Below are positions 24,011-31,488 of a stretch of 48,047 nt of DNA, piece by piece. Source of the DNA: Bacteroidota bacterium (GTDB taxonomy: Bacteria; Bacteroidota; Bacteroidia; Chitinophagales; Chitinophagaceae); contig JAFAGR010000033.1 in NCBI GenBank assembly GCA_023422565.1, positions 1 through 48,047 of the forward strand, read 5' to 3'. The notes under the pieces are model-generated. The model was not told where the DNA came from, did not search any database, and saw only the letters and a list, made by a program, of their open reading frames with translations. Every line of letters starts with the position of its first letter. The first letter of the stretch is position 1. The position numbers and the translations under genes are program-made.

Positions 24011-25732
24011 ATGCAAATTATTAAAAGCCTGACCAAACTGGCGCTTTTTCTCCTTCCCTTTAGTGCAATTTCACAAGCCACATACATTCCGCAAGGGTCT
24101 AAGGAATACCATATGATCGACAGGTTGCAGATCAAACAAATGAAGAACACCGATCTCAACTTCTCTACAGTGAAGCCTTTCAACAGAAAATACGTGGTTC
24201 AGGAGATCGAATTCATGGACAGTGCAAGGCATGGCTACGTGGATTCGCTCGGTGCAGACAAGTTTGCGTCATGGACAGATATGAACCTGACTTCCATTGA
24301 CGAGTATAATATCAGGAGTATTTTGATGAACAGCTCAGAATGGGTTACAGGCGAAAGGTCGGATTTTGAAAGCAGGAAACCTGTTCTAAAATATTTTTAC
24401 CAAACTAAAGCGAATATGCTGGAGGTTACGACACCTGATTTTTTTCTTGCTGTTAACCCGGTGCTTCAACTTAACCTTTCCTTCGAAAAAGGAAATGATC
24501 AGCAGGTTTACATGAACAGTCGCGGATTGACTGCCCGCGGCCGCATTGCCAATAAGATCGGATTTTCTGCCACGGTAATAGATGACCAGGAGCGAGGCCC
24601 TGTGCATTTTTCCAGGTTGGTTAGGCAACTTCGAGCCGTGCCTGGAAATGGTTTTTTCAAAAGTTTTAAAATGGATTCTACCGCGGTGGATTATTTTGAC
24701 GCAAGAGGTTATATCACATTTAATGCGGCTAAGTTCATCGACTTCCAGGCCGGTTACGATAAAAATTTTATTGGTAACGGATACCGCAGCCTGTTTCTGA
24801 GTGATTTTGGCAATGCAAACCTTTTTTTCAAGATCAATACACGTATCTGGAAGCTGAATTATCAAAACCTCTTTATGGAGTTAATGCCGCAATTTGTAAA
24901 GAAAGGGGATTCTTTGCTGGATAGAAAATATGCGGCGATGCATCACCTGAGTATGAATGTTACCAAATGGCTGAATATTGGTTTGTTTGAGGGTGTGATC
25001 TTCGGAAGAACCAATCGCTTTGATTTTCAATATCTGAACCCGCTTATTTTTTATCGCCATATTGAAGGCACGGTGGGAAGCCCTGATAATGCTGTTGCGG
25101 GTATAGATTTCAAAGCCAACGTGGCACATCGCGGCCAGCTATATGGCCAGCTTTTGCTGGATGAGTTCATTCTTAAAAACGTGAGGAACAAGCCCACATC
25201 GTGGACCAATAAGTTTGGTTTTCAGTTGGGAGGAAAGTATGTGGATGCCTTCGGGGTAAAAAATCTCGACCTGCAGGTTGAAATGAACCGAGTTCGCCCG
25301 TTTACCTATTCACATAATAACATTGTAGGAAATTATACGCACTATAATCAGCCATTGGCGCACCCATTAGGCTCAAACTTCCAGGAGTTCATCGGTATTG
25401 CACGATATCAACCTGCGCCAAAATGGTACATCATGGGCCGCGCGATATATTATTACAAAGGGTTTGATACCGCCGGGATAAATTACGGCGGCGATATTTT
25501 CCAGGATTATAAAACGCGTTTGTTTGATGAGGGTTTCAAAGTAGGGAGCGGCCAAAAAGCAAAAGTGTTCAATGGAATTTTAGACATTACGTACGAACTC
25601 CGTGAAAACCTTTTCTTTGATCTTTCCTTTCAACAACGCTTTTTTAAAATGGATGGAATGGCTGAACAAAGATCAACTATGGTAACGGGAGGCGTTAGGT
25701 TGAATATGTTCAAGAGAAGCTATGATTATTAG
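24011..25732 (+). CDS. RemB/Wzi-like outer membrane surface protein
   Basis: This 573-residue protein has a signal peptide (about residues 1-21, ending SAISQA) and then a beta-strand-rich body. Recognisable blocks are FFLAVNPVLQLNLSFEKG, GYDKNFIGNGYRSLFLSDFG, NVTKWLNIGLFEGVIFGR, NPLIFYRHIEGTVGSPDNA and NYTHYNQPLAHPLGSNFQEF. They match my memory of proteins annotated as gliding motility protein RemB or capsule assembly Wzi in Bacteroidota. Wzi is an outer membrane barrel that anchors capsule, and RemB is a surface protein of gliding cells. No other gliding gene is beside it, so motility should not be assumed. It probably has its own promoter overlapping the pyrC start. Confidence 0.75.
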   Translation: MQIIKSLTKLALFLLPFSAISQATYIPQGSKEYHMIDRLQIKQMKNTDLNFSTVKPFNRKYVVQEIEFMDSARHGYVDSLGADKFASWTDMNLTSIDEYNIRSILMNSSEWVTGERSDFESRKPVLKYFYQTKANMLEVTTPDFFLAVNPVLQLNLSFEKGNDQQVYMNSRGLTARGRIANKIGFSATVIDDQERGPVHFSRLVRQLRAVPGNGFFKSFKMDSTAVDYFDARGYITFNAAKFIDFQAGYDKNFIGNGYRSLFLSDFGNANLFFKINTRIWKLNYQNLFMELMPQFVKKGDSLLDRKYAAMHHLSMNVTKWLNIGLFEGVIFGRTNRFDFQYLNPLIFYRHIEGTVGSPDNAVAGIDFKANVAHRGQLYGQLLLDEFILKNVRNKPTSWTNKFGFQLGGKYVDAFGVKNLDLQVEMNRVRPFTYSHNNIVGNYTHYNQPLAHPLGSNFQEFIGIARYQPAPKWYIMGRAIYYYKGFDTAGINYGGDIFQDYKTRLFDEGFKVGSGQKAKVFNGILDITYELRENLFFDLSFQQRFFKMDGMAEQRSTMVTGGVRLNMFKRSYDY

Positions 25733-25737
25733 TCGAA

Positions 25738-25761
25738 AGTCTTTAGTTGATAGTCTTTAGT
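25738..25761. repeat. Short direct repeat AGTCTTTAGT
   Basis: Two copies of AGTCTTTAGT (25738-25747 and 25752-25761), 14 bases apart, are preceded by a related AGTCGAA. They lie in the 67-base gap between the convergent RemB-like and porT genes. This looks like local slippage or a simple dispersed repeat. Confidence 0.5.
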
Positions 25762-25799
25762 CAAGAAAAAACAGCGTAATTATTAGCTTTGTAAACCAA

Positions 25800-26528
25800 C
25801 TATTCAACTGTCAACGAGAACGTGAGCGTTCGGGCATTCATGATATCAATAACATTGGAGAATTTGAAATTGTCTTCGCGGCTGTGCACATTACGCATTC
25901 CCCAGCCCAGTTTAATTTCCGGGCTAAGAACGAATACCGGAAAATAGATGTGGAAGCCGATTCCTGCATCAATACCATAATCAAGCTTCTGTAACTTAAT
26001 AAGTCCGTCGGCTTTTTTCTTGCCTGCATCTGCAGCCATATCGTATTCAACTTTTCCGCCGGCGAACATATACACTTTAAGATTGTTGATGCGGTCGCTG
26101 GTAAACTTCAGGTGAAGCGGAAATGCGAGCGTGATCCCCTGTACCTTCTTCACCGTGATGCTGTCTTCTCCCGCGAGCCTGTCGGGGCTGGTCATGTTAT
26201 ATTCGATGGCCTTCTCGGTAAATACAAGATTGAGAGGATATGTGCGCAAGCTAAAATGGTTGCTTAATCTTTTATTCACTAACCAGGCGAGATTGATACC
26301 GGTGCTGTTCACGCTTTCAATTCCACGGATGCTGTCGTTTCGCAGAAACTGAGGATGACGCGTGAAGTTGTAATAAGACCGGTTGATGCCTACGTTAATT
26401 CCGAAATGGAATGCCTTGTCGTCGTGCTCCTCCAAATTAAGAGTACGCAATTGTGCTTTACCCGCATAGCTGCAGGTCAGCAATACAAGAATGATTGAGA
26501 CTATTTTTCTCCGCAATAAATACTGCAT
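25800..26528 (-). CDS. porT: PorT-family type IX secretion protein
   Basis: PorT is an outer membrane beta-barrel needed for the type IX secretion system of Bacteroidota. The 242-residue product has a signal peptide (about residues 1-25, ending AGKAQ) and the family start EHDDKAFHFGINVGINRSYY. Amphipathic strands follow, with SLRTYPLNLVFTEKAIEY, an internal KKVQGITLAFPLHLKF and a C-terminal strand ending TLTFSLTVE. Its ATG lies 28 bases inside the end of menG/ubiE; the ubiE-porT order is familiar from this phylum. A likely T9SS substrate, the metzincin at 28552, is 2 kb away but on a separate transcript. Confidence 0.85.
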   Translation of the reverse strand: MQYLLRRKIVSIILVLLTCSYAGKAQLRTLNLEEHDDKAFHFGINVGINRSYYNFTRHPQFLRNDSIRGIESVNSTGINLAWLVNKRLSNHFSLRTYPLNLVFTEKAIEYNMTSPDRLAGEDSITVKKVQGITLAFPLHLKFTSDRINNLKVYMFAGGKVEYDMAADAGKKKADGLIKLQKLDYGIDAGIGFHIYFPVFVLSPEIKLGWGMRNVHSREDNFKFSNVIDIMNARTLTFSLTVE

Positions 26529-27244
26529 ATGCCCAGGCTCAGTTTTTTTGATTGAGTTTTTTTGAAACCTAATTTGTCTAAAATGCGGGTAAAGTTTTGT
26601 CCTTCAGGAAATTTATTTATTGATTGATCCAGATATTTATAAGCTGTTTTGTTTTTGGAGATCATCCTTCCAAGAAAAGGGCAAACAGCCTGCAGATAGA
26701 AATTATAAAATGGTTTTACAAAGGCTGATGTTGGTTTGCTGAATTCAAGCACCACCAATCTTCCTCCCGGTTTCATCACCCGAATAATTTCGGAAAGGCC
26801 TTTTTCCAGGTTCTCAAAATTCCTGACTCCAAAGGCCACTGTTACAGCGTCAAACGAATTATCATTAAACGATATTGTTTCGCTATCTCCTTTTAACAAT
26901 TCGATCTTGCCACCTAAGCCGGCTTGTAAAACCTTTTTTCTCCCTACCTCCAACATTCCTTCGCTCAAATCTATACCGGTTATTTTTTCCGGATTGAGCA
27001 AACGCGATGCCATTATCGCTACATCACCGGTTCCTGTGGCCACATCCAGTAAATGCTTAACAGGCCTTCCTATCAGCATCCCAAGCGCTTTTTTTCTCCA
27101 GCCCACATCTATACCTAAACTTAAAAACCGGTTCAGGAAATCATAACTGCCTGAAATATGGTCAAACATGTGTTCAACCTGGTCCTTCTTTTCAAGTGCC
27201 GAATGTTGATCAGGCAGAATGGAATCGTGCGCGTATTGGGCCAT
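26501..27244 (-). CDS. ubiE: Demethylmenaquinone methyltransferase MenG/UbiE
   Basis: The enzyme transfers a methyl group from S-adenosylmethionine to the quinone ring, the last step of menaquinone synthesis (and of ubiquinone synthesis in other bacteria). The 247-residue product shows the UbiE signatures YDFLNRFLSLGIDVGWRKKA, the cofactor loop LLDVATGTGDVAI (about residues 63-75), VAFGVRNFENLEKGLSEI, and RVMKPGGRLVVLEFSKP. Bacteroidota use menaquinone, so MenG activity is the expected one. A perfect -7 element lies only 7 bases before the ATG, which implies a very short or no leader. Confidence 0.95.
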   Translation of the reverse strand: MAQYAHDSILPDQHSALEKKDQVEHMFDHISGSYDFLNRFLSLGIDVGWRKKALGMLIGRPVKHLLDVATGTGDVAIMASRLLNPEKITGIDLSEGMLEVGRKKVLQAGLGGKIELLKGDSETISFNDNSFDAVTVAFGVRNFENLEKGLSEIIRVMKPGGRLVVLEFSKPTSAFVKPFYNFYLQAVCPFLGRMISKNKTAYKYLDQSINKFPEGQNFTRILDKLGFKKTQSKKLSLGICSIYCGEK

Positions 27245-27250
27245 TGGTAG

Positions 27251-27259
27251 GCAAAGATA
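27251..27259 (-). promoter_or_regulatory. -7 promoter element of ubiE-porT
   Basis: The minus strand reads TATCTTTGC, a full match. Transcription would start within a few bases of the ubiE ATG at 27244. Confidence 0.6.
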
Positions 27260-27313
27260 ATTGAGTTTGAGTGGCTGCGGAGGCTTTAAATTATATTATG
27301 AGTATTTTTACAA

Positions 27314-27952
27314 ATGGAGATCAAACGCGCCGTATACCTGATAAGCAGCCCCACTGTTGATAAATGCCCGCCTGCAAACAAACCTGAATACGCTTTCATA
27401 GGCAGAAGCAATGTAGGGAAGTCGTCTCTCATAAACATGCTTTGTAACAACGAGAAGCTCGCAAAAACTTCGCGAAGCCCCGGTAAAACACAAATGATCA
27501 ATCATTTTGATGTTATAAGCGAAGGGCCGGACGAATCAGGCAAAGCGATCCAGTATCCATGGTACCTTGTTGATCTTCCCGGGTATGGTTTTGCAAAGAT
27601 CAGTATCAGCAGCAGGAGAAGGTGGGAGCAAATGACAGAGCACTATCTTAAAGAAAGGGAGAACCTCAGCATGGTATTCGTGCTGATCGATTCGCGGCAC
27701 AGCCCTCAAAAGATCGACCTTGAATTTTTAATGCAGCTTCAAAAATGGAAAGTGCCTTTCAGCCTGGTGTTTACCAAAGCTGACAAAGAGAACCAAAGAA
27801 TAGTAAGTAAGAATGTAAAAGATTTTTTATCTGCCATGAAAGCCGATTGGCAGTTTTTACCACAGCATTTTGTAACGAGTGCAGTAAAGAAGACAGGGAG
27901 GCAGAAGCTACTCAACCTCATTCACGAGTTGAACCTTTCAGTTCTGAATTAA
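27314..27952 (+). CDS. engB: Ribosome biogenesis GTPase EngB/YsxC
   Basis: EngB (YsxC/YihA) is an essential small GTPase for assembly of the large ribosomal subunit. The 212-residue protein has G1 GRSNVGKSSLI (about residues 30-40), the switch region TSRSPGKTQ, G3 VDLPGYGFAK (about 86-95), G4 TKAD (about 154-157) and G5-like TSAVKKTG near the end. The length is slightly above the usual 195-205 because of a short insert (ISEGPDESGKAIQYP) before G3. It converges on the ykuK-like gene, and the two stop codons overlap by four bases. Confidence 0.95.
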   Translation: MEIKRAVYLISSPTVDKCPPANKPEYAFIGRSNVGKSSLINMLCNNEKLAKTSRSPGKTQMINHFDVISEGPDESGKAIQYPWYLVDLPGYGFAKISISSRRRWEQMTEHYLKERENLSMVFVLIDSRHSPQKIDLEFLMQLQKWKVPFSLVFTKADKENQRIVSKNVKDFLSAMKADWQFLPQHFVTSAVKKTGRQKLLNLIHELNLSVLN

Positions 27953-28422
27953 TTCACCACCTTGTTCGCGCAACTGCTGCTGGCAAAGGCCTCGGGCTTG
28001 GCTTTGAAAGCGAAGCCCATACCGAGGATGTAGCCCATCGCCTCACGCAAAGCTTCATTACTTTTAAATTGCGGGTTGGTGTTAATGTCTGCATGCACTT
28101 CCATGTCAACATCATACAAAGTAAACAGGTCGCATAGTTCATAAGCGATCTCGATGCTTTTCGCCACTTCAACAAGCATTCTTTCCTTGATACTGTAGGA
28201 ATGCATTGTTTTTTCGTTGTGAATGAACATGAAGCCACCATGCCCTTCTCTTAAAAAAACGATGACTGTGGCAAACTCCGTTTCCTTGCCTTTAACCTGG
28301 CTGTCTGTTCCGATGCAAACTTTTAACCTGAAGCCTTGTTCTGTTTCGCGTTTGATAGCGTTTTCTACGGCATCTTTAATGGGAAGCTGGATGCGGTCTC
28401 CATTGAATTTTCTCCATAGCAT
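27949..28422 (-). CDS. YkuK/DUF458 RNase H-like protein
   Basis: This 157-residue protein resembles the DUF458 (YkuK) family, predicted to have an RNase H-like fold, with no established substrate. Visible landmarks are LKVCIGTDSQVKGKETEFAT (about residues 33-52, with an Asp in the position of the first RNase H acidic residue), EVHADINTNPQFKSNEAL (Asp near 112) and the C-terminal glycine-rich helix AMGYILGMGFAFKAKPEAFA. It ends four bases inside the end of engB on the other strand. Enzyme activity is inferred from fold only. Confidence 0.75.
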   Translation of the reverse strand: MLWRKFNGDRIQLPIKDAVENAIKRETEQGFRLKVCIGTDSQVKGKETEFATVIVFLREGHGGFMFIHNEKTMHSYSIKERMLVEVAKSIEIAYELCDLFTLYDVDMEVHADINTNPQFKSNEALREAMGYILGMGFAFKAKPEAFASSSCANKVVN

Positions 28423-28497
28423 AAGCAGGGGTTTTCTAAAGTTAAATAAATTAACCCGGTAATTATAGCCTCTGCTGAAGAAGTTGACATTAATTTA

Positions 28498-28531
28498 ATA
28501 AAAAAGGGGCCAGCCCCTAACGCTGACCCCT
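28498..28531 (-). terminator. Terminator of the secreted protease operon
   Basis: On the minus strand AGGGGTCAGC pairs with GCTGGCCCCT (28505-28531, one wobble) around a 7-base loop and is followed by TTTTTTATT. It lies about 20 bases past the protease stop. Confidence 0.85.
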
Positions 28532-28551
28532 GACTTACACATGAATCTACC

Positions 28552-30129
28552 TTACTGTTTTATAATTCTTTCTGTTTGTTTTGTAGTTGCCGAATGAAGA
28601 ATGAGGATGTACATTCCCGAAGCAAGTTGTTCCGAAGAAATGTTGTGCATGCCCGGCATTCCTTTTCCTTTGATTATCATTTTGCCGCTCATATCTACCA
28701 GTGTATAATCAAATGCCTCATTGCCCAATATCCTGATCTCGCTTCTAACGGTTGTGGGCACGCGGAATGGTTTTGCAGTGGCCGGAACTTTTAAGCGAAT
28801 GGTATTTGAAATTGCTGTTTCATTGATTATTGAAGTGACCCTGAGCCTGTACAAAATTTCTCCTGTTGCTCTCGGGCGATAAGTGAAGCTACGTTTGTCG
28901 CCATCCATAGTGGCAACAGTTTCAAAAGTATTTCCATCCAATGAACTTTCCAGCACCTGGCTTGTAATAGGTTCATCGCTGACAATATTCCAATTGAATG
29001 AATGATTTGCGTTTTCTAGCTGGCCGGCCAAAGCAATGTTGTGAATAGCCAGCGGGCCGGCAGCACCGGTGATGGTATATGAGCCCAGGCTGCCGTAATC
29101 ACTCGTGTTTGCATTTCCTGCACCGGTAACTACAAAATAGTAGGTGCCGGCGTTGAGCAAGGTGTCTATTGATACATCCATTCTTTCGGAAGGATTATAT
29201 GTATTTATCAGCTCACGCGCACCGTTGTATATTTCAATTTGGATATCCAGATTAGCTCCCACGGCGCTGTTGTTAAGCCCGAAGGGTTTCGCCTGGAAGT
29301 GGAACCAGCCCGTACGGGTTGTTGTATAACGGAACGGATCTTTATCGCTGCGGGTTGCAATTATACCTGATTCACTGAATGATAACTCGGGTAGAATAAA
29401 TGTGCCTTCATTCATTAGTTCAGGATGGTCATCTTCACGGTATCCAAAGCCATTCATCGTGGTGATGATGGTGAGGTTATCTTGTACAAGCGAGCAACCA
29501 TAAGGTGTAGGCCCTTCATTCCATCCCGTCATGTTACGATAATAACTATTGCCCATTACTGGAGCCCAGCTTGTTTCACCGGTGCCTACGCCCTGTGAAT
29601 AGGGCTCAAGAAGATTACAGTTATCGTCGTAACGTGATTGGTGTGATAAGCCAACCGTGTGGCCGCTTTCGTGCGTGCAACATTCGGCGATGTACTTGGC
29701 GAAATAATTCAGCCTGTCAGAAAAAACAAAACCCGGTGTATCATCACCCCATACAAATGAACCGATGAATGCCACGCCACCAACTCCGGGATACCAGCCG
29801 CTGGTAGGAGTAACGATAACGCGTGAACGCATATTCAAAGGTGCGTTTAAGAACACGGTTGAATCTGTAGTGATGTTGATGTTAAATGGACGATAGTCTT
29901 CCGAAACACGATTGAATATTTCGTGGATCTGATCATCTGTAAGGCCGGAAGGTGCGCAATGAAGCGTCATGCCCCCGTTCCAGAAAGGATGATTTACCGT
30001 GTGCCCGTCGAAATCGAAGTAAATGGTTGCTTCAGCTCCGGGAAAACTGCTAAGCCGGGGAGTGGCTGTTGCACTAACCGAGCAGATGACTGCTAACGCA
30101 ATGAATAATATTTTAGTAATGTTTTTCAT
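28552..30129 (-). CDS. Secreted metzincin metalloprotease with type IX sorting domain
   Basis: The 525-residue protein has a signal peptide (about residues 1-22). A zinc-protease domain follows, with HESGHTVGLSH at 153-163 (the metzincin HExxHxxGxxH) and a probable Met-turn VMGNSYY at 191-197. A beta-sandwich middle resembles pre-peptidase C-terminal domains (about 255-370), and the C-terminus has the pattern of a type IX sorting domain (YTLVDMSGKMIIKGKG, SEQLASGMYILIL, ending ERIIKQ). It should be exported to the periplasm, then secreted by the T9SS. PorT is encoded 2 kb away. The small secreted protein just upstream is probably co-transcribed. Substrate unknown. Confidence 0.87.
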   Translation of the reverse strand: MKNITKILFIALAVICSVSATATPRLSSFPGAEATIYFDFDGHTVNHPFWNGGMTLHCAPSGLTDDQIHEIFNRVSEDYRPFNINITTDSTVFLNAPLNMRSRVIVTPTSGWYPGVGGVAFIGSFVWGDDTPGFVFSDRLNYFAKYIAECCTHESGHTVGLSHQSRYDDNCNLLEPYSQGVGTGETSWAPVMGNSYYRNMTGWNEGPTPYGCSLVQDNLTIITTMNGFGYREDDHPELMNEGTFILPELSFSESGIIATRSDKDPFRYTTTRTGWFHFQAKPFGLNNSAVGANLDIQIEIYNGARELINTYNPSERMDVSIDTLLNAGTYYFVVTGAGNANTSDYGSLGSYTITGAAGPLAIHNIALAGQLENANHSFNWNIVSDEPITSQVLESSLDGNTFETVATMDGDKRSFTYRPRATGEILYRLRVTSIINETAISNTIRLKVPATAKPFRVPTTVRSEIRILGNEAFDYTLVDMSGKMIIKGKGMPGMHNISSEQLASGMYILILHSATTKQTERIIKQ

Positions 30130-30174
30130 GGAAATATGGTTGGATGTTGGATGAAATTGGAAAAGCGTAGCTTA

Positions 30175-30621
30175 TCAAAGTTTGCAGGTTTCAAGTAACC
30201 TGGCCGTATTGATCTTTACAAGTGAATAATTTCCTTTTGCATCTTTTTTAATTTCAAAGCCGTCATTGGAGGAGGAATTCATTATGCGGCCAACCCATGT
30301 AATGGATTTGTCTTTATTTACCTGCCTGCTCAAATGAAACAGAGCGTTGTTGTATCGCGGAGATTCCACAACCAGGCTACTGAGGTTGTGATAGCGTTGT
30401 GTAACACTTAAAATTTTTCCTGAAAAATTAAAGGCGCTTCCAAACCGGAAGGAAACAAAACTGTTTTGCTTTTGCGCGAAGGCTTTTTCAAATTGAGATG
30501 TTTCGCACTGAAGCTGGTCAGGCACATCGTTGAAGAGGCTCACATTTTTATTCTGTGAGAAGGATACCGCGCTGATTAGGGTCAGCAGCAATACGATAGC
30601 CGGTTTTTTCAAAGGTTTCAT
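30175..30621 (-). CDS. Small secreted protein of unknown function
   Basis: From the ATG at 30621 the product has 148 residues, with a clear signal peptide (MKPLKKPAIVLLLTLISAVS, cleavage near FSQ). The rest is a soluble domain of about 125 residues with two Cys (in QLQCETSQF and at the end in LETCKL) and no family I recognise. An upstream in-frame Met at 30675 is rejected because it would bury the signal peptide inside the protein. The gene ends 45 bases before the secreted metzincin, so the two probably share a transcript. The protein could be an inhibitor, chaperone or binding partner of the protease, but nothing in the sequence shows it. Confidence 0.7.
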   Translation of the reverse strand: MKPLKKPAIVLLLTLISAVSFSQNKNVSLFNDVPDQLQCETSQFEKAFAQKQNSFVSFRFGSAFNFSGKILSVTQRYHNLSSLVVESPRYNNALFHLSRQVNKDKSITWVGRIMNSSSNDGFEIKKDAKGNYSLVKINTARLLETCKL

Positions 30622-30704
30622 GGTTTTGTTTTTACTGGATATAGGATTGATCCACCATGAAACGCGTTCCGGCATATTTTTATTATACCGGATTCAAAAA
30701 ATAA

Positions 30705-31070
30705 TTAATACTGGCCGGTACTCAGCATAACCAGTGTACAGGCATTCACCGGCTTTATTCCCTGGTTGCGGGCAAGGGAAGCAAGTTCCGGGTTCTCAGT
30801 ACCGGGATTGAAGATCAGACGTTTAGGATTGAGGGAAAATATGTAATCGTAGTATTGTTTTTGGTGCGCGGGGTTGAGGTAAAGCGTTACAGTATCTACA
30901 TTTTCAGCAGGGGTAGCACCCTTGTGAATGTTTACATTTTTAATCTTTCCTTCCACCTTGCCCACTGCAACCACTTCATGATCATGGTTCAATAAACTAT
31001 TTACGGCGAGGAAGCTGTATCGGTTTGGATTTTCCGATGCGCCAAGCACCACTGTTTTTTTGGAAGCCAT
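30705..31070 (-). CDS. CoA-binding domain protein (YccU-like)
   Basis: The 121-residue product is a single Rossmann-type CoA-binding domain like that of succinyl-CoA ligase alpha subunits and YccU proteins. Landmarks are the nucleotide-binding start KKTVVLGASENPNRYSFLAV, VDTVTLYLNPAHQKQYYDYI, and the end NACTLVMLSTGQY, where a Cys stands in the position the family conserves. It lacks any catalytic ligase domain, and the physiological role of such stand-alone domains is not established. It starts 10 bases after the DCC-family gene and appears to be in the same run as pdhC. Confidence 0.85.
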   Translation of the reverse strand: MASKKTVVLGASENPNRYSFLAVNSLLNHDHEVVAVGKVEGKIKNVNIHKGATPAENVDTVTLYLNPAHQKQYYDYIFSLNPKRLIFNPGTENPELASLARNQGIKPVNACTLVMLSTGQY

Positions 31071-31080
31071 AATTGGAATT

Positions 31081-31479
31081 TTAATTCAAAAACCTTTCAG
31101 TAACATCGGGAGTGGGCATCATGCAGGATTCCTGCTTTCCGAACCACTTATACCTGTTGCGGGCAATTAATTTATACACTGCATTTCTTATAAAAGGAGG
31201 TACAATAATGAAGCCATACAGCAGGGAATAGGGTAATGAAAGTTTCGCGGCGATCTTTAGTGCGGCATCCGACATTTTATATACGCGGCCGCCCATAATC
31301 AGCAGTATAGATTCAAGCTCTCCTTCAATGGCATATTGCTCACGAAGTTTTGTGCCTGCATCACTTTGTAATGCCGCAAACCGGAAGATCTTATGAACAT
31401 CACGCCTGATAATAAAATTCACCGCGCCGTTGCAAAGATTGCATACGCCGTCAAACAAAATGACGGGAGTTTCTTTCAT
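31081..31479 (-). CDS. DCC-family thiol-disulfide oxidoreductase (DUF393/YuxK)
   Basis: The 132-residue protein carries the DCC signature DGVCNLCNGAVNFIIRRD (about residues 10-27), a Cys-x-x-Cys in a thioredoxin-like context. RFAALQSDAGTKL and a C-terminal aromatic-rich segment (RNRYKWFGKQESCMMP) are also usual for the family. Members are predicted redox proteins, and their substrates are unknown. It follows pdhC by 9 bases and precedes the CoA-binding gene by 10, so the three are probably one transcription unit, without an evident biochemical link. Confidence 0.88.
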   Translation of the reverse strand: MKETPVILFDGVCNLCNGAVNFIIRRDVHKIFRFAALQSDAGTKLREQYAIEGELESILLIMGGRVYKMSDAALKIAAKLSLPYSLLYGFIIVPPFIRNAVYKLIARNRYKWFGKQESCMMPTPDVTERFLN

Positions 31480-31488
31480 TGATCGAAA

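Noticed and set aside
24011..25732. Evidence for gliding motility
   Set aside because: One RemB/Wzi-like gene and porT are not enough; core gliding genes (gldK-N, sprA, sprE) are absent from the window.
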